Assembly (NCBI RefSeq): GCF_029167105.1
Contig: NZ_JARFML010000010.1
Location: forward strand, 62,001 to 126,000
Source: Bradyrhizobium yuanmingense
Lineage (GTDB): Bacteria > Pseudomonadota > Alphaproteobacteria > Rhizobiales > Xanthobacteraceae
Length of the DNA: 64,000 nt
Direction of reading: 5' to 3'
In this document: piece after piece, positions 61,533 to 64,000 of the stretch
Numbering within the stretch: the stretch's first letter is position 1
Layout: each line of letters begins with the position of its first letter
The notes under the pieces: model-generated
Database searches by the model: none
Seen by the model: only the letters and a program-made list of their open reading frames with translations
What the model was told of the DNA's origin: nothing
Translations under genes and position numbers: made by a program

Positions 61533-62591
61533 ATGAGAATTGCTATCTCCGCTCTGCGCCGGCTGGTTGCCGGGCTCCGTGCACGAGGCCGGCAACTCGG
61601 CCTCGCGGCCCTCGGTCTGACGGGGCTCGTTGGCAGCGCCATGGCCGAGCCGCAGCTCGAGAAGAGCGAGATCCGTTACCAGGGCTGGGCCGGGCAGGTG
61701 ACCTTCATCGAGCTCGCTGACGATCTCGGCTATCTCGCGCCGCTCAAGCTGAAATGGGTCGGCAACACCATCAGCGGACCGCAGGATATCCAGACCGTGG
61801 TCACCGGCGATATCGACATCGGCGGTGCGTTCTACGGCGCGATCATCAAGTTGATCGCCGCCAAGGCGCCGATCAAGGCGGTGGTCGGTTATTACGGCTC
61901 GGACGACAACACCTACAGCGGCTACTACGTGAAGGAGGATAGTCCGATCAAGACCGCGCGGGACCTGATCGGCAAGAAGGTCGCGGTCAATACGCTGGGA
62001 GCGCACCATGAATTCGTGCTGCGCGAGTACCTGGCTCGCAACGGCCTGACGCCGGCGGAGGCGAAGCAGGTGACGCTGGTTGCGATCCCGCCCGTCACCG
62101 GTGAGCAGGCGCTGCGGCAGGGGCAGGTCGAGCTTAGCACGCTCGGCGGCGTCCTGCGCGACAAGGCGCTCGAGCGCGGCGGCATTCGGCGGCTGTTTGC
62201 GGATACGGACGTCTTCGGGAACTTTACCGGAGGGGCCTATGTGCTGCGGGACAAGTTCATCAAGGACAATCCGAACACGTCCCGCAAGCTGATCGAGGGC
62301 GTGTCTCGTGCCATCGACTGGGCTCAGACAACGCCGCCGGAGGAGGTCCGTGCCCGCTTCGAGCGCGTCATCGCCGAGCGCAAGCGCAACGAGGACGCCA
62401 CTCCGATCAAGTACTGGAGGAGCACGGGCGTCGCGACCAAGGGCGGCGTGATCGGCGATGCCGAGCTCCAGGTCTGGATCGACTGGCTGGTCAGGGATGG
62501 CCTCTTGAAGCAGGACCAGCTCAAGCCGTCGGATCTCTACACCAACGCGTTCAACTATTTCCGCCCGGGCAAGACCGCGGAGGCCAAATGA
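61533..62591 (+). CDS. SsuA/TauA-like sulfonate ABC transporter binding protein
   Basis: A 352-residue periplasmic binding protein with a signal peptide ending near residue 38 (GSAMAE). IRYQGWAGQVTFIELADDLG, SGPQDIQTVVTGDIDIGGAF and AVNTLGAHHEFVLREYL fit the nitrate/sulfonate/taurine family. The ATP-binding gene overlaps its stop (ATGA), so they are coupled. The specific ligand is not evident from the sequence, although the dioxygenase next door favours a sulfonate. The ATG at 61533 follows GGGAG. Confidence 0.88.
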   Translation: MRIAISALRRLVAGLRARGRQLGLAALGLTGLVGSAMAEPQLEKSEIRYQGWAGQVTFIELADDLGYLAPLKLKWVGNTISGPQDIQTVVTGDIDIGGAFYGAIIKLIAAKAPIKAVVGYYGSDDNTYSGYYVKEDSPIKTARDLIGKKVAVNTLGAHHEFVLREYLARNGLTPAEAKQVTLVAIPPVTGEQALRQGQVELSTLGGVLRDKALERGGIRRLFADTDVFGNFTGGAYVLRDKFIKDNPNTSRKLIEGVSRAIDWAQTTPPEEVRARFERVIAERKRNEDATPIKYWRSTGVATKGGVIGDAELQVWIDWLVRDGLLKQDQLKPSDLYTNAFNYFRPGKTAEAK

Positions 62592-63448
62592 CCACGGCCA
62601 AGATCCGCTTCGAGCACGTGCGCAAAGACTTCCTGGTCCGCAGCAAGGATGGCGGGCCGGCGCAGCGCTTCACCGCGCTCGACGACATCACGCTGGATGT
62701 TCGGACCGGCGAATTCCTGGCGCTGGTCGGGCCGAGCGGCTGCGGCAAGTCGACCTTGCTGGATCTGCTCGGCGGCCTGACGACACCGAGCAGCGGTCGC
62801 ATCCTGCTCGATGGCAAGGTCATCGAGGGTCCGGCGCGCGACCGCGGCATCGTGTTCCAGCAATATGCGCTGTTTCCTTGGCGCACGGCTGCGCAAAATA
62901 TCGAGTTCGGGCTCGACATTGCCGGCCTGAAGGCCAGGGAGCGACGGGCGAGGGCGCTGCACTATCTCGACCTGGTCGGGCTGTCCGGGTTTGCCGACCG
63001 CTATCCGCACGAGCTCTCCGGCGGCATGAAGCAGCGCGTCGCGATCGCCCGCAGCCTTGCCTACGATCCGGAGGTGCTGCTGATGGACGAGCCGTTTGCG
63101 GCGCTCGATGCGCAGACGCGGGAGACATTGCAGGGCGAGCTGTTGCGGATCTGGCGCCGCACGGGAAAGACCATCCTGTTCATTACGCACAGCATCGACG
63201 AAGCCGTGGTCCTTGGTCAGCGCGTGGCGGTGATGACCTCGCGTCCGGGTCGCATCAAGCAAGTCATCGATATTCCCGATGAGCTGCACAGCGAGACCGA
63301 GGATGTCCGTTCACTGCCCGGGTTCGGGCATGTCAGGCACGAAGTGTGGTCCTTGCTGCGCGACGAGGTCTTGAAGGCGCAAGGCTTCCCGGCCGCGGCA
63401 TCGGATGGCGAGCGCTTGGCAAAGGCGAAGGAGCTCGCTCATGTCTAA
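62588..63448 (+). CDS. SsuB/TauB-like ABC transporter ATP-binding protein
   Basis: A 286-residue nucleotide-binding subunit. Walker A is GPSGCGKST, the signature LSGGMKQRVAIARSLA, Walker B LLMDEPFAALDAQTR and the switch His in ITHSIDEAV. The C-terminal tail (FPAAASDGERL) is a short extension. It drives the SsuA/permease importer. Start overlaps the binding-protein stop by four bases, and its own stop overlaps the permease start. Confidence 0.93.
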   Translation: MTTAKIRFEHVRKDFLVRSKDGGPAQRFTALDDITLDVRTGEFLALVGPSGCGKSTLLDLLGGLTTPSSGRILLDGKVIEGPARDRGIVFQQYALFPWRTAAQNIEFGLDIAGLKARERRARALHYLDLVGLSGFADRYPHELSGGMKQRVAIARSLAYDPEVLLMDEPFAALDAQTRETLQGELLRIWRRTGKTILFITHSIDEAVVLGQRVAVMTSRPGRIKQVIDIPDELHSETEDVRSLPGFGHVRHEVWSLLRDEVLKAQGFPAAASDGERLAKAKELAHV

Positions 63449-64000
63449 TCTGGAGATCCTGACGCTGCTGGAACTGGCCGAGGGCAGCCCGAAAGACCGG
63501 GCCAGGCAACGCGCCGGCGTAGTTGCCGCGGCGACGGGTAGCCTGGTGCGATGGCTCGGCGTCATCGGACAGCGATCCCTACTGTTGCTGCTGTTCCTGG
63601 CCCTCTGGGAAACGGCGCCGCGCCTCGGGCTGATCGATGTGACCTTCCTGCCGCCGTTCTCCGAGGTGCTCGCCGCGGGTTGGCAGCTTGCACAGTCGGG
63701 GGAGCTCTACGACCACGTCGGCGCAAGCCTGCTTCGGGCCCTGAGCGGTTTCCTGATCGCCATTGCCCTGTTCGTGCCGTTGGGTGTGTTGACGGGATGG
63801 TATGTCGGGCTGGGCAATCTCCTGAGCCAGATCATCGAGATCGCGCGCAATACGGCGCCGCTTGCGCTGCTGCCGGTCTTCATCCTGCTGCTCGGGATCG
63901 GCGAGCTCTCGAAGGTTACCATGGTGGTCTACAGCTGCGCCTGGCCGCTGCTGCTGAACACGATCGCTGCAGTCCGCCAGGTCGATCCGCTCCTGGTCAA
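63441..64000 (+). CDS. SsuC-like ABC transporter permease, cut by the window end
   Basis: The frame opens at ATG 63441, eight bases before the end of the ATP-binding gene, and is still open at the last base. The 186 visible residues begin MSNLEILTLLELAEG. After a hydrophilic start they show membrane helices (RSLLLLLFLALWE, LLRALSGFLIAIALFVPLGV, ARNTAPLALLPVFILLLGIG) of the binding-protein-dependent permease family. FLPPFSEVLAAGW is also typical of SsuC/TauC. It completes the import system started by the two genes upstream. Confidence 0.9.
   Translation, partial: MSNLEILTLLELAEGSPKDRARQRAGVVAAATGSLVRWLGVIGQRSLLLLLFLALWETAPRLGLIDVTFLPPFSEVLAAGWQLAQSGELYDHVGASLLRALSGFLIAIALFVPLGVLTGWYVGLGNLLSQIIEIARNTAPLALLPVFILLLGIGELSKVTMVVYSCAWPLLLNTIAAVRQVDPLLV

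Overview
The window reads as a high-GC alphaproteobacterial chromosome, most likely Bradyrhizobium or a close relative in the Nitrobacteraceae. The gene content (pdxH, fabI, aroC, clpS, dxs, xseB, tlyA and a DUF1194 protein), the GC-rich codon use and the families of intergenic palindromes fit this group. The assignment rests on gene content and protein feel, not on a database search.

Region 1 (1-25.9 kb) is a housekeeping backbone. It carries an SDR and pdxH opposite a small lipoprotein gene, a DnaJ-like co-chaperone, an ECF sigma/anti-sigma pair, fabI, a histidine phosphatase, aroC, a class III nucleotide cyclase and clpS. An MFS-crcB operon follows, preceded by a well-formed fluoride riboswitch and a rho-independent terminator with a competing anti-terminator. 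Next come a DUF1194 protein, a two-repeat protein, an Acg-like flavoprotein and a block on the minus strand: histone-deacetylase homologue, xseB, dxs, nucleoside deoxyribosyltransferase, tlyA and an RlmD/TrmA-type RNA methyltransferase. A secreted 5'-nucleotidase and an acyl-CoA dehydrogenase close the region at a tRNA-Gln(TTG).

Region 2 (about 25.9-38.5 kb) looks like an integrated island. A 656-residue tyrosine recombinase follows the tRNA directly. Behind it is a two-gene operon of a very long SIR2 protein (SIR2, RecG/GHKL-like ATPase segment, probable APAZ, acidic tail) and a short, catalytically dead prokaryotic Argonaute. This is an unusual relative of the SIR2-APAZ/short-pAgo (SPARSA) abortive-infection systems. 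A convergent operon follows: a 54-residue ORF, a GIY-YIG nuclease, an unknown protein, an AAA+ ATPase and a DUF2130 coiled-coil/nuclease-fold protein. It may be a second, uncharacterised defence module.

Region 3 (38.5-56.5 kb) is an accessory metabolic and stress stretch. It holds YoaK, an alginate-export-type porin, DoxX, a Tat-exported amidohydrolase, XapX, two YcaC-like hydrolases each next to a divergent LysR regulator, a CPA1 antiporter, a GNAT-pirin-OsmC-SnoaL-like run, RidA, a frameshifted alpha/beta hydrolase and two SDRs. It could belong to the same island or to a neighbouring one; no right-hand attachment site was found by eye.

Region 4 (56.6-64 kb) returns to backbone-like sequence. 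An Lrp/AsnC regulator and two small proteins precede an organosulfur scavenging set: a MetQ-type binding protein, a DszA/NtaA-type flavin monooxygenase, and, divergently, a TauD/TfdA dioxygenase with an SsuA-SsuB-SsuC-like importer whose permease runs off the window end.
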